Source: CAWFKW01 sp963816535 (GTDB lineage Bacteria; Bacteroidota; Ignavibacteria; Tepidaquicellales; OLB5). Taken from it: a DNA stretch of 64,000 bases. Shown piece after piece: positions 15,593 through 24,859 of this stretch. Numbering within the stretch: the stretch's first letter is position 1; the number at the start of each line of letters is the position of its first letter. The stretch is taken from NCBI GenBank assembly GCA_963816535.1, contig CAWFKW010000003.1:372001-436000 (forward strand), given 5' to 3'. The position numbers were made by a program, and so were the translations under genes. The notes below the pieces were generated by a model that saw nothing but the letters and a program-made list of their open reading frames with translations, was not told where the DNA came from and made no database searches.

Positions 15593-18442
15593 ATGATGAA
15601 GTATCTTTCTTTCATAATAATTGTTTTGATATTAACTGCGCATTCCGCGCTTGCTCAGACGGGCTCAATTAGCGGCGTTGTAACCGATTCATCAGGCGCC
15701 CCGCAGCCCGATGTTAACGTAAAAATAAAGGGAAGTTACAAGGGTACTGCTACGGATGTTGACGGAAAATATTCGTTAACCGGAATAAATCCCGGCGATT
15801 ATACGATTGAAGTTTCTTCTATAGGGTTTAAGACGGTTGATTATACAGGCATAAAGGTCAATACGGATGAAACAACGCCTCTGGATATTAAGCTCAACAC
15901 ATCATCTTACACAGTGGGCGAAGAAATTCTGGTTGTCGGCGATAGGCCCCTGCTTGATATCGAACAAACTGAAAGCAAGCACGTCGTCACAAGCAAGGAT
16001 ATCGAAGGCAAAATTGTTGAAAATGTAATCGACGTTGTATCGCTCCAGCCGGGAGTCATTAAGCAAGACGACGCCTTGTTCATAAGGGGCGGCAGATCAG
16101 ACGATAATGCTTATCTGCTCGACGGGGTCTCGGTTCAGGACCCGCTTGCTGGGACAGGCTTCGGGCTTCAGATATCATCAAACGCTCTTGAAGAAGTTGA
16201 AGTAATTACAGGCGGCTATAACGCCGAGTACGGGCAATCAACGTCGGGCGTTGTGAATGTAAAAACCAAAGACGGCGATTACAGCAAATATTCGCTCGGG
16301 CTCTCGTATAAAAAAGATAATCTTGGATTTAACAAGAACTGGACGTCGGATTTCAATACCGACCTGCTTGAAGTGAACTTAAGCGGCGCGGAGCCAATCA
16401 CAAAATACCTGCTGAAGAACCTGTTGAAGATGAAGATACCCGGCGACCTTACTTTCTACGGCAACTTCACAATGAATATTTCCGACGGGCCGCTGTCCGT
16501 CCCGAATGTATTTAACGACCCGAATACGATAACGGGATATAAAGCCAGTCAGCTTGTATCCTCGATTTTCGGCGGTACGAAGTTTGCGCCACGCCAGATC
16601 AACAACTGGTACTGGCTTGGGAAAGTTACTTATAAGATCAAACCGAATATGAAGCTGCAGTATTCATATAACGAATCGGTAGCGATAAATCAGAATTCGC
16701 AGAGCCTGCAGACTAATCTGGAGTATGTTGAGCCTTCTCCCGGATACCAGTACCAGTTTGAGCAGATACTCAATAGTGCGAACACCTATACTCACGTGAA
16801 TATTTTCCAGAGCCTGACATGGGAACATGCGATAGGCGCAAAGACGCTGTACGAGATAAAGCTCAGCAAGTTTTTTACAGAATTAAGAGCGGATGCAAAC
16901 GGTTTGTTCTGGAACCAATACCAGCAGCCGCAGGATATAGTGAAACCGCCGTTTATTTACTTCCCGACAGGCGACACCAACAATCCATACGGCATAAGGC
17001 CGGGCGACGGTTTTTTTGACGTGGGCAACGCATATACATGGCATGACCATTACGTTAAGACGTACAGCATTAAGGGCGACCTCTCCGAAAACTTTACTCT
17101 AAAGAACAGTTTTAAAGCGGGCTTTGAAAGCTCATTCCAGGAGATGCAGCTGATTGACGTTTACGAACCTTGGGTGGGAACATTCGGACTGAATAACGAC
17201 GAGTATAAGGTGTTCCCTGCTTTTGGGGACCTGTATGCGCAGGATAAGATCGTGTTCAAAGGCATGATATTGAATTACGGGCTGAGGTTTGACTATTGGT
17301 TCCCCGGCAAGCTTGTTGACGATGCAATTAAAGACCCCAACGCTGTCACTATTCCCCAGCAGGTGAAAGATAATTACATGGCAGATACCTATAATTTCTT
17401 TGGCAGAAGATGGAAGGGCAGGCTATCGCCGAGGCTGGGCATCTCTCACCCTATTACAGATAACCAGACGTTATTTTTCAGCTACGGACATTTTTCAAAG
17501 AGGCCTAACCCGCAATTTGTTTACGCTAAGATAGCAAATGTAAACGCGCTTTCTTCATTTCAGAAATTCGGCAACCCGGATTTGAATCCTGAGACTACAG
17601 TTTCGTACGAGCTTGGCGTAAGGAACCAGTTCACAAAAAACGACGTGTTCACAGTTACGGCTTATTATAAGGATATATACGATTACGTTGCAACGGTATC
17701 GGCAAAGGTAAGCGACCCGCGTTTTGCCGGTCAGACTTTTATTACATATATTAACCAGGATTACACTAAGTCACGCGGCATTGAAATTGACTACAGGAAA
17801 AGAGCAGGCAACTGGTTTAACGGCGACGCCAATTTTACGTACTCTATCGCAACGGGGAAAAGCTCTTCAGTGGACCAGGGTTACCTTGTAGCCACCGGCG
17901 GCGCGTTTGAAACAATCGGCGAGAGTTACTTAAGCTGGGACAGGCCGATACAGTTTTCGGTTAATGCAAGTTTCTTTATGGAAAAAGGAAGAGGGATTTT
18001 TGGATTCGCAAAAAATATCCTTGATGATTTTGCGATGAAGGGAAGGTTATTCTTCGAGTCAGGGATGAGATATACTCCGCAGATACTTGTAGGGTATCTG
18101 ACAAACGGCAGGCCGGAGTATACTTCCGACGTTAACAATCCTTATTCGAAGATTGGTTCGGATTGGTTCTGGGTGGATCTGTCTTTTGAAAAGTATTTCA
18201 AGATTGCGGGTAATTTCAAGCTTTCTGTTTCGCTCGAAATTAACAATTTGTTTAACAGGAAGAACGCGGCTATAATTAATCCGGTTACAGGCAAAGCATA
18301 TGAATACGGCGACCCGACGCCGAACACCTATGACGACCCGCTGTATCCCGACCTGCAGGCTCCGCTATCGCCGTACCCGCTCAACCCGGCAAGGTATTTA
18401 AATCCGCGGCAAATACGATTTGGGGTCTCGCTGCAATATTAA
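15593..18442 (+). CDS. TonB-dependent receptor with CarboxypepD_reg domain
   Basis: The 949-residue outer-membrane receptor has a signal peptide (about 1-21), a carboxypeptidase-regulatory-like domain (about 22-105, GSISGVVTDSSGAPQ ... GKYSLTGINPGDYTIEV), a plug domain (about 120-235, with LFIRGGRSDDNAYLLDGV) and a 22-strand-type barrel ending in an aromatic residue (FGVSLQY). It imports a substrate using energy from TonB. Neighbours are a lipoprotein upstream (1-nt gap) and a PorV-like barrel downstream (3-nt gap). The substrate is unknown; the region's nuclease and nucleoside genes suggest nucleic-acid fragments, which is inference only. Confidence 0.92.
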   Translation: MMKYLSFIIIVLILTAHSALAQTGSISGVVTDSSGAPQPDVNVKIKGSYKGTATDVDGKYSLTGINPGDYTIEVSSIGFKTVDYTGIKVNTDETTPLDIKLNTSSYTVGEEILVVGDRPLLDIEQTESKHVVTSKDIEGKIVENVIDVVSLQPGVIKQDDALFIRGGRSDDNAYLLDGVSVQDPLAGTGFGLQISSNALEEVEVITGGYNAEYGQSTSGVVNVKTKDGDYSKYSLGLSYKKDNLGFNKNWTSDFNTDLLEVNLSGAEPITKYLLKNLLKMKIPGDLTFYGNFTMNISDGPLSVPNVFNDPNTITGYKASQLVSSIFGGTKFAPRQINNWYWLGKVTYKIKPNMKLQYSYNESVAINQNSQSLQTNLEYVEPSPGYQYQFEQILNSANTYTHVNIFQSLTWEHAIGAKTLYEIKLSKFFTELRADANGLFWNQYQQPQDIVKPPFIYFPTGDTNNPYGIRPGDGFFDVGNAYTWHDHYVKTYSIKGDLSENFTLKNSFKAGFESSFQEMQLIDVYEPWVGTFGLNNDEYKVFPAFGDLYAQDKIVFKGMILNYGLRFDYWFPGKLVDDAIKDPNAVTIPQQVKDNYMADTYNFFGRRWKGRLSPRLGISHPITDNQTLFFSYGHFSKRPNPQFVYAKIANVNALSSFQKFGNPDLNPETTVSYELGVRNQFTKNDVFTVTAYYKDIYDYVATVSAKVSDPRFAGQTFITYINQDYTKSRGIEIDYRKRAGNWFNGDANFTYSIATGKSSSVDQGYLVATGGAFETIGESYLSWDRPIQFSVNASFFMEKGRGIFGFAKNILDDFAMKGRLFFESGMRYTPQILVGYLTNGRPEYTSDVNNPYSKIGSDWFWVDLSFEKYFKIAGNFKLSVSLEINNLFNRKNAAIINPVTGKAYEYGDPTPNTYDDPLYPDLQAPLSPYPLNPARYLNPRQIRFGVSLQY

Positions 18443-18445
18443 ACG

Positions 18446-19441
18446 ATGAATTTGAAGAAAATATTCTGCATACTATTTATAACTGCATTAATCATATCGC
18501 AATCCCATGCCCAGCTTATACCTCAGCTTGGCAACCAGCGTGCGGGCACTTCTTCATTGCAGTTCCTGAAGATCGGCGTCGGCGGAAGAGCCACAGCTAT
18601 GGGAGAATCGTTTGTAGCTGTTGCAAATGATATTACAGCTCTGTATTGGAATCCGGCTGGCCTGATGCAATTTAACGGGTATGGCGCCAATTTCTCTCAC
18701 ACTGAGTGGCTTGTGGGCCTTAAGCATGAATTTGCGGGCGGAATATACCGCTTGGGGAAAAACAACGTTATCGGCGCAAGTTTTGTATCTCTACATACCG
18801 ACCCAATGGAGAAAACAACTGAGTTCCAGCCTACAGGCACAGGCGAATATTTCAGGTTTGGGGACCTGGCTTTTGGTTTAACATTTGCGCGCAGGCTTAC
18901 CGAACAGTTTTCGTTCGGGATAACTTTACGATATGTAGAAGAGACGCTGGCTGAATTAAAAATGCACGGCTACATGTTTGACCTTGGCACATATTACTGG
19001 ACCGGGCTTTCTAATTCAAGGTTCGCGGTAACAATATCAAATTTCGGCCCGCAGGTTACGCCCAGCGGATCAGTCGCTCTTGCAGGCGGAGGAACGCTTG
19101 ACCAATTCCAGTCATTCCCTGCCCCGACAATTTTCAGGATCGGTTTCGCGATAGATCCAATCGATAACAAAAACAATAAGCTGACAACTTCGATCCAGCT
19201 AAACCATCCGAACGATAATGCGGAAAATATTAACGTAGGCGTCGAGTATTCGTTTCGGAACATGTTCTTTGTAAGGGGCGGGTATAAATTTAATGTGGAA
19301 ACCGAGAATTATTCAGGCGGCATCGGAGTGAAGGTTCCAATTTCCATAGCTCTGGCTTCAGTCGATTATTCTATTGCGAATTTTAAGGACCTTGGTTTTA
19401 CACACAGGTTAAGCGTGAATTTGCTTCTGGATAAAAAGTAA
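18446..19441 (+). CDS. PorV/PorQ-family outer-membrane protein (UPF0164-like)
   Basis: The 331-residue protein has a signal peptide (about 1-22) and the family opening GTSSLQFLKIGVGGRATAMG followed by ALYWNPAGL, seen in PorV/PorQ and UPF0164 beta-barrels. The rest is alternating beta strands with Gly/aromatic residues. PorV is the T9SS shuttle that passes cargo to PorU, but several copies usually exist per genome, and this one sits between a TonB receptor and an NHL lipoprotein, so a local role with the receptor is equally possible. Gaps to its neighbours are 3 and 4 nt. Confidence 0.82.
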   Translation: MNLKKIFCILFITALIISQSHAQLIPQLGNQRAGTSSLQFLKIGVGGRATAMGESFVAVANDITALYWNPAGLMQFNGYGANFSHTEWLVGLKHEFAGGIYRLGKNNVIGASFVSLHTDPMEKTTEFQPTGTGEYFRFGDLAFGLTFARRLTEQFSFGITLRYVEETLAELKMHGYMFDLGTYYWTGLSNSRFAVTISNFGPQVTPSGSVALAGGGTLDQFQSFPAPTIFRIGFAIDPIDNKNNKLTTSIQLNHPNDNAENINVGVEYSFRNMFFVRGGYKFNVETENYSGGIGVKVPISIALASVDYSIANFKDLGFTHRLSVNLLLDKK

Positions 19442-19445
19442 TGGT

Positions 19446-20555
19446 ATGAAAATGTTTTATCTAAAAAAATATTACTTAGGTTTCATTTTGTCGGCGTCTG
19501 CCCTGCTTTTCTCTGCGTGCGCGAACGACCAGCTTGATCTTTCGCAATTCCCTATCAATCAGCCTCCGGGAAAAATAGGCGATACGGTTTATATACCGAT
19601 TACGCCTGCGCTTACGGGCTACAGCCGGCCGTCAGATATTCTTATCGGGTACGAACCACTTATGTACATTGCCGATAAAGAGAACAACCGAGTCGTTCAG
19701 CTTGATATTTCCGGCGCAATTATTGGCGCTTCAAATTTTATCCTGAAGCCTAAAAAAATAGCGCAGGACAGGAATTACGACCTGCTTGTTATAGGTTCTG
19801 TAATTGATACTATTCCTCCCCATACGCTTGATACAGTCGACGCCGTCTTCAGGTTAAAGCTTCGCGATAATGGCGGGCATATCTCAGGGGTCGCGCCGAG
19901 AATTGTTTTCAAATCAAACCAGCCTACGCCGATCCCGGGCAATCATGGCAAGCTGACGGGGATCTCGACGTTCTTTGATAATTATTATTTGATACTGCGC
20001 TCCGGGCCGAACAACTCAAATTTCATCGATCCCGATAACGCAATATTCAAAGTTGATAAATACGATAACACGGTTCCGGTACCCGACAGGCTTCCCGGGT
20101 TCCAGGTTGAGGGCCAGGGACTGCTGTCGCTATTAAGCGCTTCTTCTGTTACAACATTCAATTTTAACGCTACAGATTTTATTTATACACAAACTGCTTC
20201 CAACGTTGCGTTTAAGGTCCAGTGGTGTACATGGGACGATATTGACGGGACTTATCTCCCGAAATTCACGCCTGAAAACGGAGTCGATCTTCTCAGGCCG
20301 GGACTTGTTACTTCTCCCGAAGATGTGACAATAGATCAATATAATAACATCTTTGTCGTCGATTCACAAAAGGATTCAGTTTATAAGTTTAATTCTCTCG
20401 GGAGGCTGTTGCACGAGTCTTTTGGCGGCCCAGGAAGCGGGCTTAGTCAGTTCAGCTCCCCGATGGGGGTCGCTTTCTTCGACAAGACTTTATACGTTTG
20501 CGACACTGAAAATGACAGGGTGCTGCGGTTTATTTTATCAACCGATATACACTGA
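19446..20555 (+). CDS. NHL-repeat beta-propeller lipoprotein
   Basis: The 369-residue lipoprotein has lipobox FSAC with Cys25. NHL-like repeats appear at both ends: PSDILIGYEPLMYIADKENNRVVQLD near residue 65 and PEDVTIDQYNNIFVVDSQKDSVYKF and SPMGVAFFDKTLYVCDTENDRVLRF near the C-terminus. The fold is a propeller used for protein or ligand binding. It follows the PorV-like gene by 4 nt and is probably outer-membrane anchored, serving as a partner of the receptor system. Confidence 0.82.
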   Translation: MKMFYLKKYYLGFILSASALLFSACANDQLDLSQFPINQPPGKIGDTVYIPITPALTGYSRPSDILIGYEPLMYIADKENNRVVQLDISGAIIGASNFILKPKKIAQDRNYDLLVIGSVIDTIPPHTLDTVDAVFRLKLRDNGGHISGVAPRIVFKSNQPTPIPGNHGKLTGISTFFDNYYLILRSGPNNSNFIDPDNAIFKVDKYDNTVPVPDRLPGFQVEGQGLLSLLSASSVTTFNFNATDFIYTQTASNVAFKVQWCTWDDIDGTYLPKFTPENGVDLLRPGLVTSPEDVTIDQYNNIFVVDSQKDSVYKFNSLGRLLHESFGGPGSGLSQFSSPMGVAFFDKTLYVCDTENDRVLRFILSTDIH

Positions 20556-20596
20556 AACTAAATAAGATTTTTTTCAATTATTTTAACGGAACTAAT

Positions 20597-22957
20597 ATGA
20601 AAACAATTATTCTTTCCCTGGTTGTTCTGCTGAGCCTTATTTTCATCACATCAGAATCATTTGCGCAGTACATAACTATTGATTCTGCCCGTAGCGAAGA
20701 CGCAAACGGCGTTTCGCTGCTTCTTGGCGATACTCTGACAATGAGGGGTGTAATTACGACCTGCCGCGAGCTAACTACTCCTTTGGTTTATTTTCAGGAT
20801 TATACGGGCGGAATGGTCGCATACGACGGTACATTTGACGCCGGAGTGAACAAAGGCGACAGCGTTCAGGTAAGGGGCGTTATAACCCAGTACAACGGTC
20901 TTACAGAGCTTCAGCCGGTAACTAGTTTTTCCGTTCTCGCATCAAATCTTACAGTGAATCCCAGAGTAGTGACCACAACAAATGTGAGAGTTAACGGGGA
21001 AACATATGAGGGGCAGCTTTTAAGAATAAATAATATAACGCGCGTCACAACCACAACGGGCGCGGTGGCAACAACATGGGCAACCACCGGTTCCGGCACT
21101 GATTATTGGGTGCATTCGGGAAATGATTCATGCCAGGTAAGAATATATACATCTACAAATGTAGTTGGCTCGGCAATTCCAGATACATTTGCCATTGTTA
21201 CGGTTCTCGGGCAGTATGATTCCAGTCCGCCCTACACCTCCGGCTATGAAGCCGCTCCAAGAAACCTGTCCGATATTATTCCAACGGGAACTAACCAGGG
21301 CCCCGTGTTGAGCCAGATAACTTATTCGAATATCACCCAAACAAGCGTAACCGTAACATGGACAAGCTCAACTCCCGCCACTTCAAAAATAAGGTGGATG
21401 ACGACGGATTCGAATTACCAGAACATTGTATTTACCGACTCTACTTCAGATACCGCACACGTCACAAACCATACGTTTACTTTAAGCGGTCTGCAAACCG
21501 GTAGAATTTACATTTACAGCGTGATCTCATCGGGCGGAACGGGCACTACAACTAGCCCCAATTTATATTTTTGCACGCAGTCTTCGTCTGCGGGGACAAT
21601 GAACGTTTACTTCAATCATTCGGTCGATACAACGCTTAGCGTCGGCGAAATTGCAAACGGCAACGCTAATTTCCAGACATATCTGCTTGAGAGGATAAAC
21701 GCAGCGCAATACTCAATAGATATGGCTTTATACAGCTTTGACGATCTAACGCAGGTAAGAGACGCCCTTATCAGCGCGTATGCAAGAGGAGTAAAGATCA
21801 GATTTGTTTACGATTCGCGCACAAACCAGTCGTTGGTTAACGACATAATAGCGGCAGGTATTCCCATAATCAAACGACCGGCAACAACCGCATTAATGCA
21901 CAACAAATTTTTTATATTCGATTACAGGCATAACACAAATCAAAACCTCGCCTGGGTATGGACAGGTTCAACCAACGTTACTTCTCAGCAGTTTTATTAT
22001 GACCTTAACAACGTAATTTTGATCCAGGACAGAACCTTAGCCGCTGTCTACACAAGGGAATTCGAAGAAATGTGGGGCAGCGCCATCGATCTCCCCATTC
22101 CATCAAGGTCAAAGTTTGGGAACCTGAAAACCGATAACGTACCGCATATACTGAATGTGAACGGAACAAGAATTGAGGCATATTTCTCGCCGGGAGATAA
22201 CTGCACAACTCAGCTGCAGAACATGATTTCTAATTACACAGATTACGATTGCTTCTTCAGCGCTTATGCATTTACTGATTTTAACATTACCAACAGGATG
22301 AAGACAAAGTTAAACGCAGGCAAGAATATCAGGGGCGTTTTTGACAGGGACACATCGGGCGGCGTTTTCGCCGAAATGAGCGGACATGGTCCTTATGCAT
22401 GGAACCCGCCGGCAGATATATTCATCGATTTCGCCGAAACCAACGGCGGGTATTTGTACCATCATAAATATATGTTAATTGACCCGCTTAATGCAAACAG
22501 TAATCCTATTGCCGAAATGGGTTCTTACAACTATACCAATGCCGCTAATACTGACAACGACGAGAATTTCATTATGGTGTTCAGTCCCAGGATAGCGAAT
22601 TTATACTTGCAGGAATGGTATAAGAGATACAGGACAAGCGGCGGACAGTTTGTAATCATTGGAGTTCAGCAGATATCTTCTTTAATTCCAAAGAGATTTG
22701 AACTGAATCAGAATTATCCCAACCCGTTTAACCCGACCTCAAATATAGTGTATAGCGTCCCAAAGAGCAGCAAAGTATTATTGAAAGTCTACGACGTGAC
22801 GGGGCGTTTAGTTCAAACGCTTGTAAACGAACAGCAATCTCCGGGAACATATAAAGTGGATTTCAAAGGGGTGTATCTTGCATCGGGGGTTTATTTCTAT
22901 TCATTATTCGCCGATGATGTTAGGATTGATACGAAGAAAATGGTCCTGGTTAAATAG
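20597..22957 (+). CDS. Secreted PLD-family nuclease-like protein with OB-fold and T9SS tail
   Basis: The 786-residue protein has a signal peptide (about 1-23), a YhcR-type OB-fold (about 35-120, LTMRGVITTC ... YFQDYTGGMV ... VQVRGVITQYNGLTEL), an Fn3-like domain (about 235-330) and a phospholipase-D domain (about 335-680). Both HKD motifs are intact: HNKFFIFD near 434 and HHKYMLID near 621. A T9SS sorting domain starts NYPNPFNPTS and ends KKMVLVK. PLD-family members with this layout include secreted endonucleases as well as phospholipases; the OB-fold favours a nucleic-acid substrate. It lies 41 nt after the NHL lipoprotein and faces the 5'-nucleotidase gene. Confidence 0.85.
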   Translation: MKTIILSLVVLLSLIFITSESFAQYITIDSARSEDANGVSLLLGDTLTMRGVITTCRELTTPLVYFQDYTGGMVAYDGTFDAGVNKGDSVQVRGVITQYNGLTELQPVTSFSVLASNLTVNPRVVTTTNVRVNGETYEGQLLRINNITRVTTTTGAVATTWATTGSGTDYWVHSGNDSCQVRIYTSTNVVGSAIPDTFAIVTVLGQYDSSPPYTSGYEAAPRNLSDIIPTGTNQGPVLSQITYSNITQTSVTVTWTSSTPATSKIRWMTTDSNYQNIVFTDSTSDTAHVTNHTFTLSGLQTGRIYIYSVISSGGTGTTTSPNLYFCTQSSSAGTMNVYFNHSVDTTLSVGEIANGNANFQTYLLERINAAQYSIDMALYSFDDLTQVRDALISAYARGVKIRFVYDSRTNQSLVNDIIAAGIPIIKRPATTALMHNKFFIFDYRHNTNQNLAWVWTGSTNVTSQQFYYDLNNVILIQDRTLAAVYTREFEEMWGSAIDLPIPSRSKFGNLKTDNVPHILNVNGTRIEAYFSPGDNCTTQLQNMISNYTDYDCFFSAYAFTDFNITNRMKTKLNAGKNIRGVFDRDTSGGVFAEMSGHGPYAWNPPADIFIDFAETNGGYLYHHKYMLIDPLNANSNPIAEMGSYNYTNAANTDNDENFIMVFSPRIANLYLQEWYKRYRTSGGQFVIIGVQQISSLIPKRFELNQNYPNPFNPTSNIVYSVPKSSKVLLKVYDVTGRLVQTLVNEQQSPGTYKVDFKGVYLASGVYFYSLFADDVRIDTKKMVLVK

Positions 22958-23010
22958 AGGAATAGTGAAACAGTGAAATAAAAAAATGAATAAAAGCTAA
23001 GCTGACAGAA

Positions 23011-23060
23011 CGATATTCAAAATCCCGATAGTGAAGATTCTCTATCGGGATTCTGAATAT
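23011..23060. terminator. Long hairpin between convergent genes
   Basis: Arms of 20 nt (23011-23030 and 23041-23060) pair with one mismatch, with core CCCGATAG/CTATCGGG and a 10-nt loop. It sits between the PLD gene and the convergent 5'-nucleotidase gene. No T-run follows on either side, so it could be a bidirectional RNA-end hairpin or a repeat. Confidence 0.5.
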
Positions 23061-23072
23061 CAGCGGTATGTT

Positions 23073-23156
23073 ACGTTTTACATTCTGCGTTTCACGTCTT
23101 ACGTCTCTCGTTAGCCGTTTCACGTCTGCCGTCTCACGTCTTCCGTTTCACAACTC
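23073..23156. repeat. Heptamer tandem repeat CGTYTNN, twelve units
   Basis: Twelve 7-nt units are in phase, most starting CGT: CGTTTCA three times, CGTCTTA, CGTCTCT, CGTTAGC, CGTCTGC, CGTCTCA, CGTCTTC, with edge units CGTTTTA, CATTCTG and CAACTCA. The array runs into the stop codon of the 5'-nucleotidase gene. Confidence 0.75.
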
Positions 23157-24696
23157 ACTTTTTATGCACCAATGTAATTCTCTTTTCCACTTCCTGCTTA
23201 ATGTCTTTTATTTTTTCAACATAATCAATAATTGCATCCCTGTCGATTATTCCGGATGCTTTATAGTCTTTTGGGGCGCCGGCGATATCCGTAAAGAATT
23301 TTTTGAACTGGCTGAAAATAAAACTGTTTACGGCAACGGTATATATCTTATTTTCGTCCAGAGGCTTGCCGCCGATCTTAGCCTCTGAAACAAAATCGCC
23401 GTCCGTTTTGCTTGTATCATAATTGTAAGTTATGCCGGATACGCTCAGCATCTCTGTGCCTTTGGACTCTCTTGAATTCTTGGCCTTAATAGCAACATTG
23501 CCGTTTAACATATCTTTCAAAAATTTCCCGCTCACGCTTATTATATCCAAATCGTTGCCGAATGGATTAATTTCCCAGATATCGCTGATTGTTATATTTC
23601 CTTTATTCAGGCTCTTTCTCAATCCCCCGCCGTTAAGCATAGCCACGTCTGTATTGGTTTTCCAGCGGAACGCATCCGCTTCAAACTGGCCTAAGTTTGA
23701 CTCCTCCCCGTATGAAGAGCGCCAGTCAACTTCAAGCTTGCCAATTACGCGCTGCAATTCCGGGCCGATGGACGCGACCATATCATTGACCTTGTTATCG
23801 GCTTCCTGGTCAAATGCGGAATCTTTATTCGTTTCATACAATCTTCCGAAATATTTAATAACGGTATCTTTATCTACGTCAATTTTCAGGTCAAGCTCGC
23901 CCAAATATTTCGAATACGCCCCAGCCTGCACTATGATGACCCCGTTTTCATTCACCGGTTTAAAAAGCGGCGTATGTGAGTGACCGCCTACGATTATATC
24001 CACGTCTCCGTAAAATTTATCTGCAAGTATTTTGTCATTATCAACTCCATCATGCGTTAAGAGGATTATCACATTGCATTTTTCAGATTTCAATTCGCTG
24101 ATCCCAACCTGGATTACCGAATCTGTGTTCAGCATTTCAATATTCTCCAGGTTTTTGGGAACGGAAAGCTCGCGCAAGTCTGGAGCCGTGATGCCGATAA
24201 TTCCGAATTTGACCCCGTTTATTTCTTTTGTGACAAAAGCCTTGCCCATCAGCTTGTCCTTCGGTTTAAATAAGATATTCGCCGAAAGATAATCAAAATT
24301 TGCAAGCTGCAAAGCGGAGTCAAGCGATAGGTCGCTGTAATCAAACTCGTGGTTGCCTATTACAAACGCGTCTATATTATAGAGGTTCAATAATTCTATC
24401 TGAGAGCGCCCATGAGTAAAGTTTGAAATAGGCGTTCCCTGGAAATTATCGCCTGCGTTAAGAACAAGAGTATTATCCGTTCTGAGCTTCTTCACCCAGC
24501 CAAGCATACAGCCCGTGCCGCCGTAATAATAACTATCTTCTTTTCCTGTTTCGGAATTTTTCCGGGTTCCCTTTTGCGTCTGGTCGTGCGCGTGAAAATC
24601 ATTCCAGTGAAGAATTCTGACTTCTTTAATATTATCCTGGGCAAATAGCGATAAAGAGAATACCGATGCCAGGAATACAACAAATAACCTTTTCAT
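23155..24696 (-). CDS. Periplasmic 5'-nucleotidase / metallophosphoesterase (UshA type)
   Basis: The 513-residue protein has a signal peptide (about 1-19). The N-terminal metallophosphoesterase domain has the di-metal motifs HWNDFHAHD (about 30-38), GDNF, GNHEFD and GGHSHTP. The C-terminal 5'-nucleotidase domain (about 320-500) includes ADAFRWKT, LNGGGLR and EINPFGNDL. It removes phosphate from nucleotides or related compounds in the periplasm. It is convergent with the secreted PLD-like gene and divergent from the nucleoside transporter, fitting a role in turning scavenged nucleotides into importable nucleosides. Length is typical; no T9SS tail is present. Confidence 0.92.
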   Translation of the reverse strand: MKRLFVVFLASVFSLSLFAQDNIKEVRILHWNDFHAHDQTQKGTRKNSETGKEDSYYYGGTGCMLGWVKKLRTDNTLVLNAGDNFQGTPISNFTHGRSQIELLNLYNIDAFVIGNHEFDYSDLSLDSALQLANFDYLSANILFKPKDKLMGKAFVTKEINGVKFGIIGITAPDLRELSVPKNLENIEMLNTDSVIQVGISELKSEKCNVIILLTHDGVDNDKILADKFYGDVDIIVGGHSHTPLFKPVNENGVIIVQAGAYSKYLGELDLKIDVDKDTVIKYFGRLYETNKDSAFDQEADNKVNDMVASIGPELQRVIGKLEVDWRSSYGEESNLGQFEADAFRWKTNTDVAMLNGGGLRKSLNKGNITISDIWEINPFGNDLDIISVSGKFLKDMLNGNVAIKAKNSRESKGTEMLSVSGITYNYDTSKTDGDFVSEAKIGGKPLDENKIYTVAVNSFIFSQFKKFFTDIAGAPKDYKASGIIDRDAIIDYVEKIKDIKQEVEKRITLVHKK

Positions 24697-24718
24697 ATTT
24701 TAAAATTAGATTAGACTA

Positions 24719-24726
24719 CAAATATA
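24719..24726 (-). promoter_or_regulatory. -7 element (TATATTTG) of the 5'-nucleotidase gene
   Basis: A minus-strand TAnnTTTG box lies 22 nt before the ATG at 24696. No TTG box is seen at the 20-nt spacing, so the promoter is weak or regulated. Confidence 0.4.
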
Positions 24727-24784
24727 CCGATTTGAAGTTTATATTTTGTTAATATTCCGCAAATTCCGAAGAGCTAATATTCAA

Positions 24785-24815
24785 TTGCACCTCTTTGAAA
24801 ATAGCGTTAATTTTG
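24785..24815 (+). promoter_or_regulatory. Promoter of the BMP/ABC nucleoside transporter operon
   Basis: TTG (24785-24787), 20-nt spacer, TAATTTTG (24808-24815). The predicted leader is about 40 nt before the ATG at 24860. Confidence 0.6.
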
Positions 24816-24859
24816 AAAAAATACAGGTATAGTCTGCCATTTTAGAACCGGACAAACCT

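Noticed and set aside
23073..23156. Possible CRISPR array
   Set aside because: Units are only 7 nt with no spacers and no cas genes; it is a simple tandem repeat.
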